From contig NZ_CP079925.1 of assembly GCF_019355935.1 (NCBI RefSeq), forward strand, positions 1,302,001-1,366,000: a stretch of DNA of 64,000 bases, read 5' to 3'. Source of the DNA: Comamonas sp. Y33R10-2 (GTDB lineage Bacteria; Pseudomonadota; Gammaproteobacteria; Burkholderiales; Burkholderiaceae_C). A program made the translations under genes and the position numbers. Below, in pieces: positions 1 through 9,122 of this stretch (its first letter is position 1; each line of letters starts with the position of its first letter). The notes under the pieces are model-generated. The model did not search any database, was not told the DNA's origin, and was given only the letters and a program-made list of their open reading frames with translations.

Positions 1-1829
1 GCAAACTTGAATTGCACCGGCAGTGTCAACCCAAGCGCGGTACAGTTCTCGGTGAATCGCGCGATGAAACCTTGTGCAACGAGTTCCTTGGCCAGAGCCT
101 TCTGCTTGCTCGTGACATCGCGCTGGATGGTTGGCAGACTGCGAAGGCATGCATTCGCTTTCAGCACCCAGTTCTGGTCTTCGACCGCTTCTGCCACGGC
201 AATGTAGTGGTCGGCCAGCCACTGTCGGTCCTTGAGTAGTTGCAGTTCCAGAAGCAGCGCATCAATTAATACCTGAGGATCGCTCTGCTGAAGCTTTCCG
301 TTGTCTTGAGCGAGGCGATCTACCAGCGCGGACACCCGGTCCGAGACGGTGTCATATGCGAGCAGCGACAGCGCCGGATCCGTCTCCTTTGCCACCGCTT
401 CGCTCAACACGCCAACAATGGAACGGAAGCCCTCAATATACCCGATGATCTCCGCCGCCAGGACCGCATCGAGTTCTTGCACGGTGCGCCGCGCGGCACT
501 TTCCTCGCCAAAGAAAGACAGTCCTACCTTGCCTAGCGCAACGTTGTGCGATTTGAGGGTGCTCCTCGTGACGGCAAGCTGAGCCTCCACATCGCTAGTG
601 GCCGTTTGGTAGAACTTAGTCAGGCGATCCGCGCTGTCGGCATCCAGGGTCTGTTGACACAACACGCAGCGGGCTCCATCCGTCTGGGACGGAAATGGAG
701 CTCCTGGATAAGCTTCCTCGCCGTATGCAATCGCAGCGGCCAGCAAATCCAGCCACGCACGGGTTCCGACAGGTTGAACCGGCTCACCGCCGAAACGGGC
801 GGCCGACAGCGCCGCGCCTTGTTCCACCAGCGCCGTTATCCGCGACGCCGTCGCAGCGATGCCTTGCACGAGCACCGGTTGGATCGCCTGCGTCAGGGCA
901 CCGATGGACGTATGAACAGCCTTCAGGTCGGCAATGCGCTGTTCGTTTCTCTTGACGATCTCTTTCGGGTCCGAGGTGCGCAATTCGACCAGTTGTTGTT
1001 CGATCGCCGAGAGCCGGGCAGCTTCGGCTTCACCATACACCGCAAGTTCTTGCAGCCGCGCCAGATCCGTCTTTGCAGTGAGGGCAGAGAGAGCTGTCGC
1101 GACTTCGGATGTGCTGTTTTGGATGGCATATTTGTCGGCGGCGTGGGTGCGCTGCGTGATCTGGTCACGGAGTTTGGTCTGCAGTCCGGTGAATGCCGCC
1201 ACCATGCGCGGGAAGACATCAAACAGATACGGCATGACCTGGAAAGCGTTGCGGCCGTCCAGGTGCACGCGAACGCAAGTCGAGTCGAAGACAGCGAAGC
1301 CATCGCGCATTCGCTGGAAGGGTTCCTGATGAACGAAGTCCACGGTCGAACCATCGTCGAATGAGAACTTCGCAGTTGGCTTTGGCTGCTTGCTCTTCCC
1401 AAGCTTCACATCGCCCAGGATCCCGACATCCTTCGATCGCGTAAAGCACGCGGATTTCAGCACCCGTGCATAACCAGACTTGCCAGCCCCGTTGGGTCCG
1501 TAGATCACCGTGAGCTTGGGACCAAAGTTAAGCGTTTCACCTGCGGCCAGCGCGTTGACGCCTGAGACACCGGTCATCTTCGTCAGGGTACTGACCACGG
1601 CAGGAGCACCCGGTTTGAACTGAGGAAGCACCGGATTCCAAGCAACGCGGGCCGCATCGGGGCCAGCCAGGTTCTGGTCAATCAGATACTCCGAGAAAAC
1701 CTCATCGAGCACGGCATCGGACAGTTCAATGTCCTCCACCAATTTGCTCAGCAAGAAATACTGCCAGGTGGGAAGTGTCGTGCCCCAAGCGGACAAGGAG
1801 TCAAAGATATTGAACGTCAGCTGTGTCAT
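1..1829 (-). CDS. AAA family ATPase with CxxC motif (AAA_13/RloC-like), C-terminus outside window
   Basis: An unbroken frame of 609 codons runs from an ATG at 1829 to the left edge, so the gene is partial. A P-loop GPNGAGKS lies at about residues 111-118, preceded by a short N-terminal domain beginning MTQLTFNIFDSL. A long, mainly helical region follows, with a CVLC motif at about residues 388-391 that resembles the zinc hook of Rad50/RloC-type coiled-coil ATPases. The second ATPase half (Walker B, signature) and any C-terminal effector domain would lie outside the window. Such ATPases are common in mobile islands and phage-defence loci, and in RloC the C-terminus is an anticodon nuclease. 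That identity is inference here. The start lies 6 bases after the stop of the upstream small gene, which suggests co-expression. Other possibility: a generic SMC-like ATPase of unknown role. Confidence 0.8.
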   Translation of the reverse strand, partial: MTQLTFNIFDSLSAWGTTLPTWQYFLLSKLVEDIELSDAVLDEVFSEYLIDQNLAGPDAARVAWNPVLPQFKPGAPAVVSTLTKMTGVSGVNALAAGETLNFGPKLTVIYGPNGAGKSGYARVLKSACFTRSKDVGILGDVKLGKSKQPKPTAKFSFDDGSTVDFVHQEPFQRMRDGFAVFDSTCVRVHLDGRNAFQVMPYLFDVFPRMVAAFTGLQTKLRDQITQRTHAADKYAIQNSTSEVATALSALTAKTDLARLQELAVYGEAEAARLSAIEQQLVELRTSDPKEIVKRNEQRIADLKAVHTSIGALTQAIQPVLVQGIAATASRITALVEQGAALSAARFGGEPVQPVGTRAWLDLLAAAIAYGEEAYPGAPFPSQTDGARCVLCQQTLDADSADRLTKFYQTATSDVEAQLAVTRSTLKSHNVALGKVGLSFFGEESAARRTVQELDAVLAAEIIGYIEGFRSIVGVLSEAVAKETDPALSLLAYDTVSDRVSALVDRLAQDNGKLQQSDPQVLIDALLLELQLLKDRQWLADHYIAVAEAVEDQNWVLKANACLRSLPTIQRDVTSKQKALAKELVAQGFIARFTENCTALGLTLPVQFKF

Positions 1830-1835
1830 TGTGTT

Positions 1836-2224
1836 TTAACTCCTCAACTCGAGTGCGCGCAACCAGGCATGAACCTTTCCGAAGGCATCCCGCTGCCACT
1901 GCTCTGGAAGCGCAGCCCGGAGCACCTGCGTATCCTCCACGAAGCGACGCACGCATGTCGGACCGAGCCCACCCATGGAATCGAACTTGTCAGCAATGAA
2001 CCCATAGCCGACCGCACCCCGCTGGCGTAGCCTAGCAAAGGGCGACAAGCTTCCGCGAGCGCCTCAGGATCAGTCGCGACGTCGCCTCTGCCCTGCTCTG
2101 AGCGAGGCGCCGGGTTCAGCTCCGCCGCCGCCTTGACGTCCGAGTCGGTTACGACGCCCAGTACCGCGGCCAGTTGCTCGCAACCCACTATCCCAAGATC
2201 AAGTCGACTCACAGCCTCTCCCAT
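1836..2224 (-). CDS. Small island gene in two overlapping frames, possible -1 frameshift or pseudogene
   Basis: The first frame starts at the ATG at 2224 (MGEAVSRLDLGIVG) and looks coding to about 2040, then becomes Ser/Arg-rich and low quality until its stop at 1844. The -1 frame opens at about 2050 and gives a good-quality C-terminus, containing AALPEQWQRDAFGKVHAWLR, that ends at 1836, just before the AAA ATPase. The frames meet at 2036-2042, where the minus strand reads CCCTTTG. In the zero frame this is C CCT TTG, the form of a -1 slippery heptamer. A fused product would be about 129 residues. No family was recognised. A single-base deletion or sequencing error would give the same picture, so expression of a fused protein is uncertain. 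Confidence 0.5.
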
Positions 2225-2661
2225 GTTTCAAGCCTGTTTACTCTTTTAAAGATACAAAATGATACACAAGTCCAGTATCCAATCACCTTTTCAGCCTGGT
2301 GCGGCGACACTGTGTAGTCCGCCATGGCGTTGCCCAGGCGAAGTGCATGACAAACGAGTGTGTGGCGCCTTAGCGCCGGGCGAACGTGTGTAGATAACCT
2401 GAGACCCCCAAGCGCGCGGCCCTGAAACAAGGCTCATCAGTATGCAGGAGGATTGCCACGACACTCAGGCACTGGGATTACAAGAGCTCACCGGCTCGCT
2501 CCGGCGTCGAGGGGCAGCTTTGTGTGCACAGCCGCCGTCTGAGCTCTTCAACTGAGCGTCAGCAACCAGCCTAAAGCTGCCATATATAAAGGTCTATGCA
2601 TACCTGCTTCAAGCTTTAGTCCATGGCACACATGGCACACATGGCAGTCAAAAGATCTACT
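2225..2661. other. Non-coding stretch between integrase and small island gene
   Basis: No credible gene is visible. The part just before 2224 is AT-rich and probably holds the promoter of the leftward small gene and ATPase. At 2623-2649 there are two tandem copies of the nonamer ATGGCACAC and a third diverged copy, next to the 3' end of the integrase gene. Confidence 0.5.
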
Positions 2662-4662
2662 TCAAAGCAGGGTACTGTATTGCTTCGCCAGTCGCTGAGC
2701 AGATCTTCTACGCATGAGTTCCTCCCAGCTCGGAAGCGTGAGAGCAAAGTCCATTTTGTTCAGGTAGGGCAGGATTTCAGCAAAAGGCAATGCCGGCCCG
2801 TAGTCGGCTTCGTTGTAGTGTTCATCTTTGGTTTGCCGGGTGGAGTGACCCAACATACGAGAGATGAGGGCGCTAGGGATCATGGTGCGCTGCAATTCCT
2901 GGTTGAAGTTCGAACGCAGTGAGTGCGCAACCTTGCTGCGTGGGGTATGAATTTGCAGCTCTTTCAGTAGCTCAATGATGAAGCGAGCCGGTTTGCGCCC
3001 GAACATGCTTTTCTCATCCCATGGCAGGTTCGCAAAGAGATGAGTGGCCCTTCTGGGATTCCTCTGCTGGATTTGCTCCACAAACTGCAGGAACCCCAGC
3101 TCGATTAGTTGCGGGTGCAGAGGAACGACGCGTCTTGAGGACAGGGTCTTGAGACGCCGGTATTCCTCACTGGACTTGGCATGTGGTCTCGTTGAGCGGT
3201 CGCTCGCTTCATCTTGCGTGTCTTCAATGACCGAAATGCAAGGGATGCCATCAATGCATTGGATGTCATTGGTGTACAGCTGAGATGCTTCTGAGACCCG
3301 GACGCCTTGATGCAGGCACAGTAGGGGCACCCAGAATTTCCAGGGATTACGGTGGCTGTCTTGGGTGAGCGCTTCGTGGCTGAACAAGCGAGTCAGTTCG
3401 GTCTTGGAGAGCGCAACATAGCCCGCTTTGCCCCCTTTTTTGCGTAGCGCTTTACTTAATTGGGCAGAAGCCGTGCGCTGAATGAGGTGCATTGCATCCA
3501 GTACATCTGGCTGAATCCACTTAGCTTCTTTGGCGTAGCGAAAGAAGGGCAGAAGATGGCCTAACTTTTTTTCTACACTGCTGGCGCTGGGTAGGGGCTG
3601 CCTTTTACGCTGGCGCTGCTGTATGCGGTTCAGGGCTTCGACAACGGCGGTATTGCTGCCCTGATTGGGCGGCAATTGTTTTAGGCAATCGAGCAAGTTA
3701 TGAATATGCCGATCAGTAATGTCGCTCATGCGAATATCCAGCAGATCGGCTTGGACGCTGCCGTCCTCCAGAATCCGATGGCGCCGCTCGGCACCCATGA
3801 TCTCTCGCAAGATTCGAAACGAAGGGGCGTAAGAATGCTTCCATGTGTTGGCTGTGAACGTATGCGCACCATTGCCATGCCAGCGGTCGATGGCGTCAGA
3901 TAGCCAGTGTGGAGTTTCTGTCCCGCATACAGATTGAGTGCTGTGCTCATGAGCGGAAGGATCACTGGAGGAAGAGCAGGGGGGAGTCTCAGCAGAAACC
4001 GGTTTTGTTAGAAACTCTTCGTTTGCGCCTTTGTCGAGAATCTGAGGGGTTTCAGAAGAAAGTGGCGCAGCAGGGCTAGGCGTGGGGGCAGGCTTCAGCG
4101 CAAAGCTTGGATCATTTGCGGCCAAGGCGCTTTGCAGTGCTTGAAGGCAGCGGGTGGCTTCTTGCAAAGTTTCCAGAGCAGGGCTGCCTGAAAAATGCAG
4201 CTGCACCGTGCCGTTGATCACGGTAAACGAATACTGCGGCTGCAGTGTTTGTGCTTGCTCTTGTCTCGATTGATCAGGCTGACCCATGCGCGTCTCCGAA
4301 ATTCTGTGCCTGATCAGGAAGTCTAGACACATTTTTCGAGAAATCGCGAGCGCGTGGATTTTATGGCGCGTTTTGGTGGAACGGCGCAATTCCTTGGGGA
4401 GATCCGGGTAGGCGGCGCGAATGGCCTCAGGCACTTTAAAGCGCATGTACCAGAGGCCGGAGTGACTTCGGCTGAGGTGCGTGCCTCCAGCTCGCCAAGA
4501 ATTGTCGATTTGATGAAGATGCTGCTCGTAGTCTGGCAAATGCTCGCCAACGGGCAAATCTGCGACAGCGGATGCATCGACATCTTCGATGGTGAACGGC
4601 TCAATTTTGAGAGCTGAACTCAAAAAAATAGAGGCAGAGGCGAGACTTCCTTCAGTAGGCAT
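2662..4662 (-). CDS. Tyrosine recombinase / site-specific integrase of tRNA-Ser island
   Basis: Site-specific recombinase of the phage-integrase family, 666 residues from the ATG at 4662. This start is preferred over an in-frame one at 4722 because GGAG lies just upstream of it. The C-terminal catalytic domain shows the expected tetrad: Arg in GVRVSEASQL, HSLR (His-x-x-Arg), LGHS, and a Tyr in DEHYNE. The N-terminal part includes a region (SGLWYMRFKVPEAIR) of the type found in integrases with a DUF6538-like domain, then a long low-complexity linker. The gene lies immediately beyond the 3' end of tRNA-Ser, the usual position for an island integrase using the tRNA end as its attachment site. 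It is probably responsible for the island to the left. Confidence 0.9.
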   Translation of the reverse strand: MPTEGSLASASIFLSSALKIEPFTIEDVDASAVADLPVGEHLPDYEQHLHQIDNSWRAGGTHLSRSHSGLWYMRFKVPEAIRAAYPDLPKELRRSTKTRHKIHALAISRKMCLDFLIRHRISETRMGQPDQSRQEQAQTLQPQYSFTVINGTVQLHFSGSPALETLQEATRCLQALQSALAANDPSFALKPAPTPSPAAPLSSETPQILDKGANEEFLTKPVSAETPPCSSSSDPSAHEHSTQSVCGTETPHWLSDAIDRWHGNGAHTFTANTWKHSYAPSFRILREIMGAERRHRILEDGSVQADLLDIRMSDITDRHIHNLLDCLKQLPPNQGSNTAVVEALNRIQQRQRKRQPLPSASSVEKKLGHLLPFFRYAKEAKWIQPDVLDAMHLIQRTASAQLSKALRKKGGKAGYVALSKTELTRLFSHEALTQDSHRNPWKFWVPLLCLHQGVRVSEASQLYTNDIQCIDGIPCISVIEDTQDEASDRSTRPHAKSSEEYRRLKTLSSRRVVPLHPQLIELGFLQFVEQIQQRNPRRATHLFANLPWDEKSMFGRKPARFIIELLKELQIHTPRSKVAHSLRSNFNQELQRTMIPSALISRMLGHSTRQTKDEHYNEADYGPALPFAEILPYLNKMDFALTLPSWEELMRRRSAQRLAKQYSTLL

Positions 4663-4721
4663 AGAGTGCTCCTGTTGGACGTATGTCCCAGAAGTTTTCC
4701 TAAGCCTTTTCTGAAAAAACA

Positions 4722-4750
4722 AAAAAGGCCTTGAAAATCAAGGCCTTTTT
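4722..4750 (-). terminator. Rho-independent terminator after tRNA-Ser
   Basis: A 13-bp perfect inverted repeat (4722-4734 with 4738-4750) with A/T runs on both sides lies directly downstream of the tRNA-Ser gene on the minus strand. It separates the tRNA from the integrase and would work in both directions. Confidence 0.8.
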
Positions 4751-4757
4751 GCAATTT

Positions 4758-4848
4758 TGGCGGAGCAGGCGGGATTCGAACCCGCGGTGGGCTATTAACC
4801 CACACACGCTTTCCAGGCGTGCGACTTAAACCACTCATCCACCGCTCC
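4758..4848 (-). tRNA. tRNA-Ser (GGA anticodon)
   Basis: The minus strand folds as a class II tRNA of 91 nt. The acceptor strand GGAGCGG pairs with CTGCTCC (one G-T). The anticodon loop CTGGAAA gives anticodon GGA. A long variable arm, the T loop GGTTCGAATCC and an encoded CCA end at 4758-4760 are present. Serine tRNA genes are frequent integration targets, and an integrase gene begins 95 bases past the 3' end. Confidence 0.95.
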
Positions 4849-4938
4849 GTGTTTGATGTCGTTATTCTAACCAGAAATTCCGACCTCAAAATGAAAGTGC
4901 AGCAAGTTATTTTCTACACTTTCATTCGTTGGCCGAAA

Positions 4939-5859
4939 TTAGCTGCTCTTTCCCACTTGCATCATCTTCATAGCGGATGCAATCAAACCCGAGACTTCGG
5001 ACATGTTGGCGGGGACAACCAGCGTGGTGTTGGAGTCAGCGGCCACTTTGCTATAGGCCTCCACAGCACTTTCGGCCACTTTAAGCTGGACGGCTTGCTC
5101 GCCACCGGGCTGGCGAATGGCGGTAGCTACACGTTCTAGCGCTTGGCCTGTCGCTTCAGCCACAGTAGTGATGGCGTTGGCTTCACCTTGTGCTTTGTTG
5201 ATGGCCGCTTGTTTTTCACCTTCAGAGCGGGCAATAAACGCTTCGCGCTCGCCGGTGGCAATGTTGATTTGTTCTTGGCGGCGGCCTTCAGAGGCGGCGA
5301 TCAAGGCGCGTTTTTCACGCTCGGCGGTGATTTGGGCCTGCATGGAGCGCAAAATCTCAGCAGGGGGTGTCAAGTCCTTGATTTCATAGCGCAGAACCTT
5401 CACGCCCCAGTTCAACGCCGCTTCATCAATAGCGTTGACCACTTGTGCGTTGATCATGTCGCGCTCTTCAAAGGTTTTGTCCAGCTCCAACTTACCGATC
5501 ACGCTGCGCAGTGAGGTCTGTGCCAGCTGGGTCACGGCCATGATGTAGTTAGATGAACCGTAGCTGGCGCGCATCGGGTCGGTAACCTGAAAGTACAGAA
5601 TACCGTCCACCGTCAGCTGCGTGTTGTCGCGTGTAATACAGACTTGGCTAGGCACATCCAGAGGGATTTCTTTGAGGCTGTGTTTGTAGGCAACGCGATC
5701 GACAAAAGGAATTAGAAAATTCAGGCCCGGGGTGAGGGTGCCTGCGTACTTGCCCAAACGCTCTTTGACCCATGCGTGTTGCTGGGGCACGACCTTGATC
5801 GAACGCACGATAAAAATAACAGCAATGATGGCAATGGCGAGAGGAACTGCGTAATCCAT
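4939..5859 (-). CDS. SPFH/band 7 membrane protein (paraslipin, QmcA-like)
   Basis: Stomatin/prohibitin-family protein of 306 residues. One N-terminal membrane segment (residues 1-20) is followed by the motif VPQQHAWVKERLGKY typical of paraslipins, then the SPFH domain and a coiled-coil Glu/Ala-rich stretch (about residues 190-240, SEGRRQEQINIATGEREA). The C-terminus ends near a conserved hydrophobic turn. Family members form oligomeric rings at inner-membrane microdomains and often associate with FtsH-type proteases. GGAG precedes the ATG. The gene follows an NfeD-like gene by 89 bases in the same direction, a common pairing, so they probably form one unit. Confidence 0.93.
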   Translation of the reverse strand: MDYAVPLAIAIIAVIFIVRSIKVVPQQHAWVKERLGKYAGTLTPGLNFLIPFVDRVAYKHSLKEIPLDVPSQVCITRDNTQLTVDGILYFQVTDPMRASYGSSNYIMAVTQLAQTSLRSVIGKLELDKTFEERDMINAQVVNAIDEAALNWGVKVLRYEIKDLTPPAEILRSMQAQITAEREKRALIAASEGRRQEQINIATGEREAFIARSEGEKQAAINKAQGEANAITTVAEATGQALERVATAIRQPGGEQAVQLKVAESAVEAYSKVAADSNTTLVVPANMSEVSGLIASAMKMMQVGKSS

Positions 5860-5948
5860 ATTGTCTCCAGCCCTTATGGGGCGTTGTGATGAGGAAGAGG
5901 GGGAAGCTTTTCAGCGCACAGCATAGTCATGCCAAGGCTGAAAAATGC

Positions 5949-6374
5949 TCAAACTTTGTCAACTAGAAGGCGGTTGCCAATCACTTCGGTCACGCGGTGG
6001 GGGCCGGGCATAGCCAAGGTTCCGGGGCGGCACATCACGGTCCAGGCGGCGCCTCGGTAGCGTACTTGGGCTGTGCCGTCGGGGTTCCATTGCTCTACAA
6101 GAACGGTTTCGCCCACATCCATGTTGACATCGCGATTGCTGGATGCTGGCTGCTTGCGTGGGCTGCGTTTGCGCAGCAGGTAGCAGATAAATACTGCTGC
6201 AGAGCCCAAAATGGCAGCTGCCACAATCTGCGTGCTGCTGCCTTGACCAAAGTGGGCGCACAGTGCGCCAACGACGGCGGCTAGTGCCAGCATGAGGAGG
6301 TAAAAAGTACCGGTCAATAATTCAGCAATGACCAGTAAACCTGCAAGCAACCACCATGCGGTGGAATGATCCAT
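5949..6374 (-). CDS. NfeD-like membrane protein
   Basis: A 141-residue protein with two or three hydrophobic segments (about residues 8-30, 30-50 and 48-66), then a polar linker and a C-terminal OB-fold-like region (GETVLVEQWNPDGTAQVRYRG). This is the short, protease-less NfeD/YbbK form that accompanies SPFH proteins and helps anchor or organise them. The start is supported by GAGGAG a few bases upstream. It is the first gene of a leftward pair with the SPFH gene. Confidence 0.88.
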   Translation of the reverse strand: MDHSTAWWLLAGLLVIAELLTGTFYLLMLALAAVVGALCAHFGQGSSTQIVAAAILGSAAVFICYLLRKRSPRKQPASSNRDVNMDVGETVLVEQWNPDGTAQVRYRGAAWTVMCRPGTLAMPGPHRVTEVIGNRLLVDKV

Positions 6375-6511
6375 ACCTGAACTCCTCTATTTGTGGCTTG
6401 TATGCACCACATTCTGGGTTAAAAACACCCGCATTCAAAGCCGCGATAAGGATATTCCTTACACTTCGCGGCTGTTTCGTTTTTTAGGCCTGATTGGTAC
6501 GGAGGCTGTCC

Positions 6512-9037
6512 ATGAAATTTCGCTTTCCCATCGTCATCATTGACGAAGATTACCGTTCCGAGAACACCTCGGGGCTGGGTATTCGCGCCCTTGCTCAAGC
6601 TATTGAAGAAGAGGGTTTTGAAGTTCTGGGCGTGACCAGCTACGGTGACCTCTCGCAGTTTGCTCAGCAGCAAAGCCGCGCCAGTGCCTTTATTTTGTCG
6701 ATTGACGACGAGGAATTCCAGCTCGGCAGCGACAAAGATCCCATCATTCACAGTCTGCGCAGCTTTATTGGTGAAGTGCGACGCAAGAATGAAGATGTGC
6801 CCATCTACATCTACGGTGAGACTAAGACCAGTCGCCACCTGCCTAATGACATTCTGCGCGAACTGCACGGCTTCATCCACATGTTCGAGGACACCCCCGA
6901 ATTTGTGGCCAAGCACATCATCCGTGAAGCCAAGGGCTATCTGGAGGGCGTGCAACCTCCGTTCTTCAAGGCGCTGCTGGATTACGCCGAAGATGGCTCC
7001 TACAGCTGGCACTGCCCTGGCCACTCCGGTGGCGTGGCGTTTCTGAAGAGCCCCGTGGGCCAGATGTACCACCAGTTCTATGGTGAGAACATGCTGCGCG
7101 CCGACGTGTGCAATGCCGTGGAAGAGCTGGGCCAGCTGCTAGATCACAACGGGGCAATTGGCGAGAGCGAGCGCAACGCTGCGCGGATTTTCAATGCCGA
7201 CCACTGCTACTTTGTGACCAATGGCACATCGACGTCCAACAAGATCGTTTGGCACCACACTGTGGCGCCGGGCGACGTGGTGGTAGTGGATCGCAACTGC
7301 CACAAGTCCATCCTGCACTCCATCATCATGACGGGTGCGATTCCGGTGTTCTTGAAGCCCACACGCAACCACTTCGGCATCATTGGCCCTATTCCGCAAA
7401 GCGAGTTCTCGATCGAGTCCATTCAGGCCAAGATCGCTGCCAACCCGCTGCTCAAGGGCGTGGATGCCAAGTCCGTCAAGCCACGTGTGTTGACGCTGAC
7501 GCAGTCCACTTACGACGGTGTTCTGTACAACACAGAAACCATCAAGGGCATGCTGGATGGCTATGTGGCCAACCTGCACTTTGATGAGGCATGGCTGCCG
7601 CACGCGGCCTTCCACCCCTTCTATGGCAGCTACCACGCCATGGGCAAGAAGCGTAAGCGCCCCGTGCATTCGGTGGTGTACGCGACCCAGTCCATTCACA
7701 AGTTGCTGGCCGGTATCAGCCAGGCCTCGCATGTGCTGGTGCAGGATTCGCAGACCGAAAAGCTGGACCACCCGCTGTTCAACGAGGCGTACCTGATGCA
7801 CACCTCGACCAGCCCGCAGTACAGCATCATTGCCAGCTGCGACGTGGCCGCTGCCATGATGGAGCCGCCCGGCGGCACCGCGCTGGTAGAAGAATCCATT
7901 CTGGAAGCGCTGAACTTCCGCCGCGCCATGCGCAAGGTGGACGATGAGTTTGGTGACGACGACTGGTGGTTCGAAGTCTGGGGCCCTGAAGCCTTGGCCG
8001 AAGAAGGCGTGGGCTCGGCTCAAGACTGGATCATTCGCGGCCCCGACTCCTCGCGCAAGCACAAGGCTAAAGCCAAGAACGGCAAGAACGGCAAGGAGTT
8101 CGACAACTGGCACGGCTTTGGCGATCTGGCCGATGGCTTTAACATGCTGGACCCGATCAACTCCACCATCGTCACGCCGGGTCTGGATCTGGATGGCGAC
8201 TTTGACGACATCGGTATTCCCGCGTCCATCGTCACCAAGTATCTGGCCGAGCATGGCGTGGTGGTGGAGAAGACGGGTCTGTACTCGTTTTTCATCATGT
8301 TCACCATCGGCATCACCAAGGGTCGCTGGAACACCATGCTGACTGCGCTGCAGCAGTTCAAGGACGATTACGACCGCAACCAGCCGCTGGCGCGCATCCT
8401 GCCAGAGTTTGTGCAGAAGTACCGCCGCTACGAGCGCATGGGTCTGAAGGACCTGTGCCAGCACGTGCACGAGCTGTATGCCAAGTACGACATTGCGCGC
8501 TTGACGACTGAGATGTACCTCTCGGACCTCAAGCCCACGATGAAACCCTCGGACGCCTACGCCCACATTGCCCAGCGCAAGACCGAGCGTGTGGAAATCG
8601 ACCATTTGGTCGGTCGCACCACGGTGGGTCTGGTCACGCCTTACCCGCCGGGCATTCCTTTGCTGATTCCTGGTGAAGTCTTCAACAAGAAGATCGTGGA
8701 CTATCTGCTGTTCGCCCGCGAATTTGCCAAGATGGCTCCGGGCTTTGAGACCGATATTCACGGTCTGGTTGAGCTGGAAGGTGAAGACGGTGAAGTGCGC
8801 TACTACGCCGACTGCGTGGCAGAGTCGAGCTTTACGCCAGAGCCTGCGAAAAAAGCGGTGGCGGCGAAAAAGCCTGCAGCCAAGAAAGTTGCTGCTAAGC
8901 CCGCTGCAAAGGCTGCTGTAAAACCTACTGTTAAGGCACCTGCTAAAAAAGCGGCTGCCAAGCCAGCGGTCAAAGCCGCAGTTAAAACGGCTGCAAAGCC
9001 TGTCAAAGCAGTGAAGACTGCCAAGAAAGCGGTTTAA
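6512..9037 (+). CDS. PLP-dependent Arg/Lys/Orn decarboxylase with histone-H1-like C-terminal tail
   Basis: Fold-type I amino-acid decarboxylase, 841 residues from the ATG at 6512, which has GGAGG about 9 bases upstream. It shows an N-terminal receiver-like wing domain (residues 1-130), the PLP-binding core with the Schiff-base lysine in ATQSIHKLLAG, and a C-terminal domain containing TPYPPGIPLLIPGE. The region CHKSIL...RNHFGIIGPI is nearest to biodegradative arginine decarboxylase (AdiA), but substrate choice between Arg, Lys and Orn cannot be settled by eye. Family members consume a proton and make polyamines or diamines, often for acid resistance. Residues 777-841 are unusual: an almost pure Lys/Ala/Pro/Val tail like bacterial histone H1 homologues. 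A terminator follows the gene. Confidence 0.92.
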   Translation: MKFRFPIVIIDEDYRSENTSGLGIRALAQAIEEEGFEVLGVTSYGDLSQFAQQQSRASAFILSIDDEEFQLGSDKDPIIHSLRSFIGEVRRKNEDVPIYIYGETKTSRHLPNDILRELHGFIHMFEDTPEFVAKHIIREAKGYLEGVQPPFFKALLDYAEDGSYSWHCPGHSGGVAFLKSPVGQMYHQFYGENMLRADVCNAVEELGQLLDHNGAIGESERNAARIFNADHCYFVTNGTSTSNKIVWHHTVAPGDVVVVDRNCHKSILHSIIMTGAIPVFLKPTRNHFGIIGPIPQSEFSIESIQAKIAANPLLKGVDAKSVKPRVLTLTQSTYDGVLYNTETIKGMLDGYVANLHFDEAWLPHAAFHPFYGSYHAMGKKRKRPVHSVVYATQSIHKLLAGISQASHVLVQDSQTEKLDHPLFNEAYLMHTSTSPQYSIIASCDVAAAMMEPPGGTALVEESILEALNFRRAMRKVDDEFGDDDWWFEVWGPEALAEEGVGSAQDWIIRGPDSSRKHKAKAKNGKNGKEFDNWHGFGDLADGFNMLDPINSTIVTPGLDLDGDFDDIGIPASIVTKYLAEHGVVVEKTGLYSFFIMFTIGITKGRWNTMLTALQQFKDDYDRNQPLARILPEFVQKYRRYERMGLKDLCQHVHELYAKYDIARLTTEMYLSDLKPTMKPSDAYAHIAQRKTERVEIDHLVGRTTVGLVTPYPPGIPLLIPGEVFNKKIVDYLLFAREFAKMAPGFETDIHGLVELEGEDGEVRYYADCVAESSFTPEPAKKAVAAKKPAAKKVAAKPAAKAAVKPTVKAPAKKAAAKPAVKAAVKTAAKPVKAVKTAKKAV

Positions 9038-9077
9038 GCTTCAGTTCACGGGCGGGTTGTAAAACCTGCTTTCTATC

Positions 9078-9112
9078 AAAAGCCCGGGTGTTCGCACTTC
9101 GGGCTTTTTTAT
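9078..9112 (+). terminator. Terminator after decarboxylase gene
   Basis: Stem AAAGCCCG/CGGGCTTT with an inner GTG-TTCG-CAC tetraloop hairpin, followed by a T run. It lies 40 bases beyond the decarboxylase stop and just before the VanZ-like gene. Confidence 0.8.
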
Positions 9113-9122
9113 ATTTTTGCCT

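Noticed and set aside
546..1364. 272-codon plus-strand frame
   Set aside because: It lies antisense inside the AAA ATPase frame, has no recognisable domain, and the minus frame has a clear P-loop.
2623..2922. Plus-strand frame starting with MAHMAHMAV
   Set aside because: It overlaps the integrase 3' end in antisense; its start is only the nonamer repeat.
7139..8761. 540-codon minus-strand frame
   Set aside because: Antisense shadow of the decarboxylase; His/Val-rich composition typical of GC-rich shadows.
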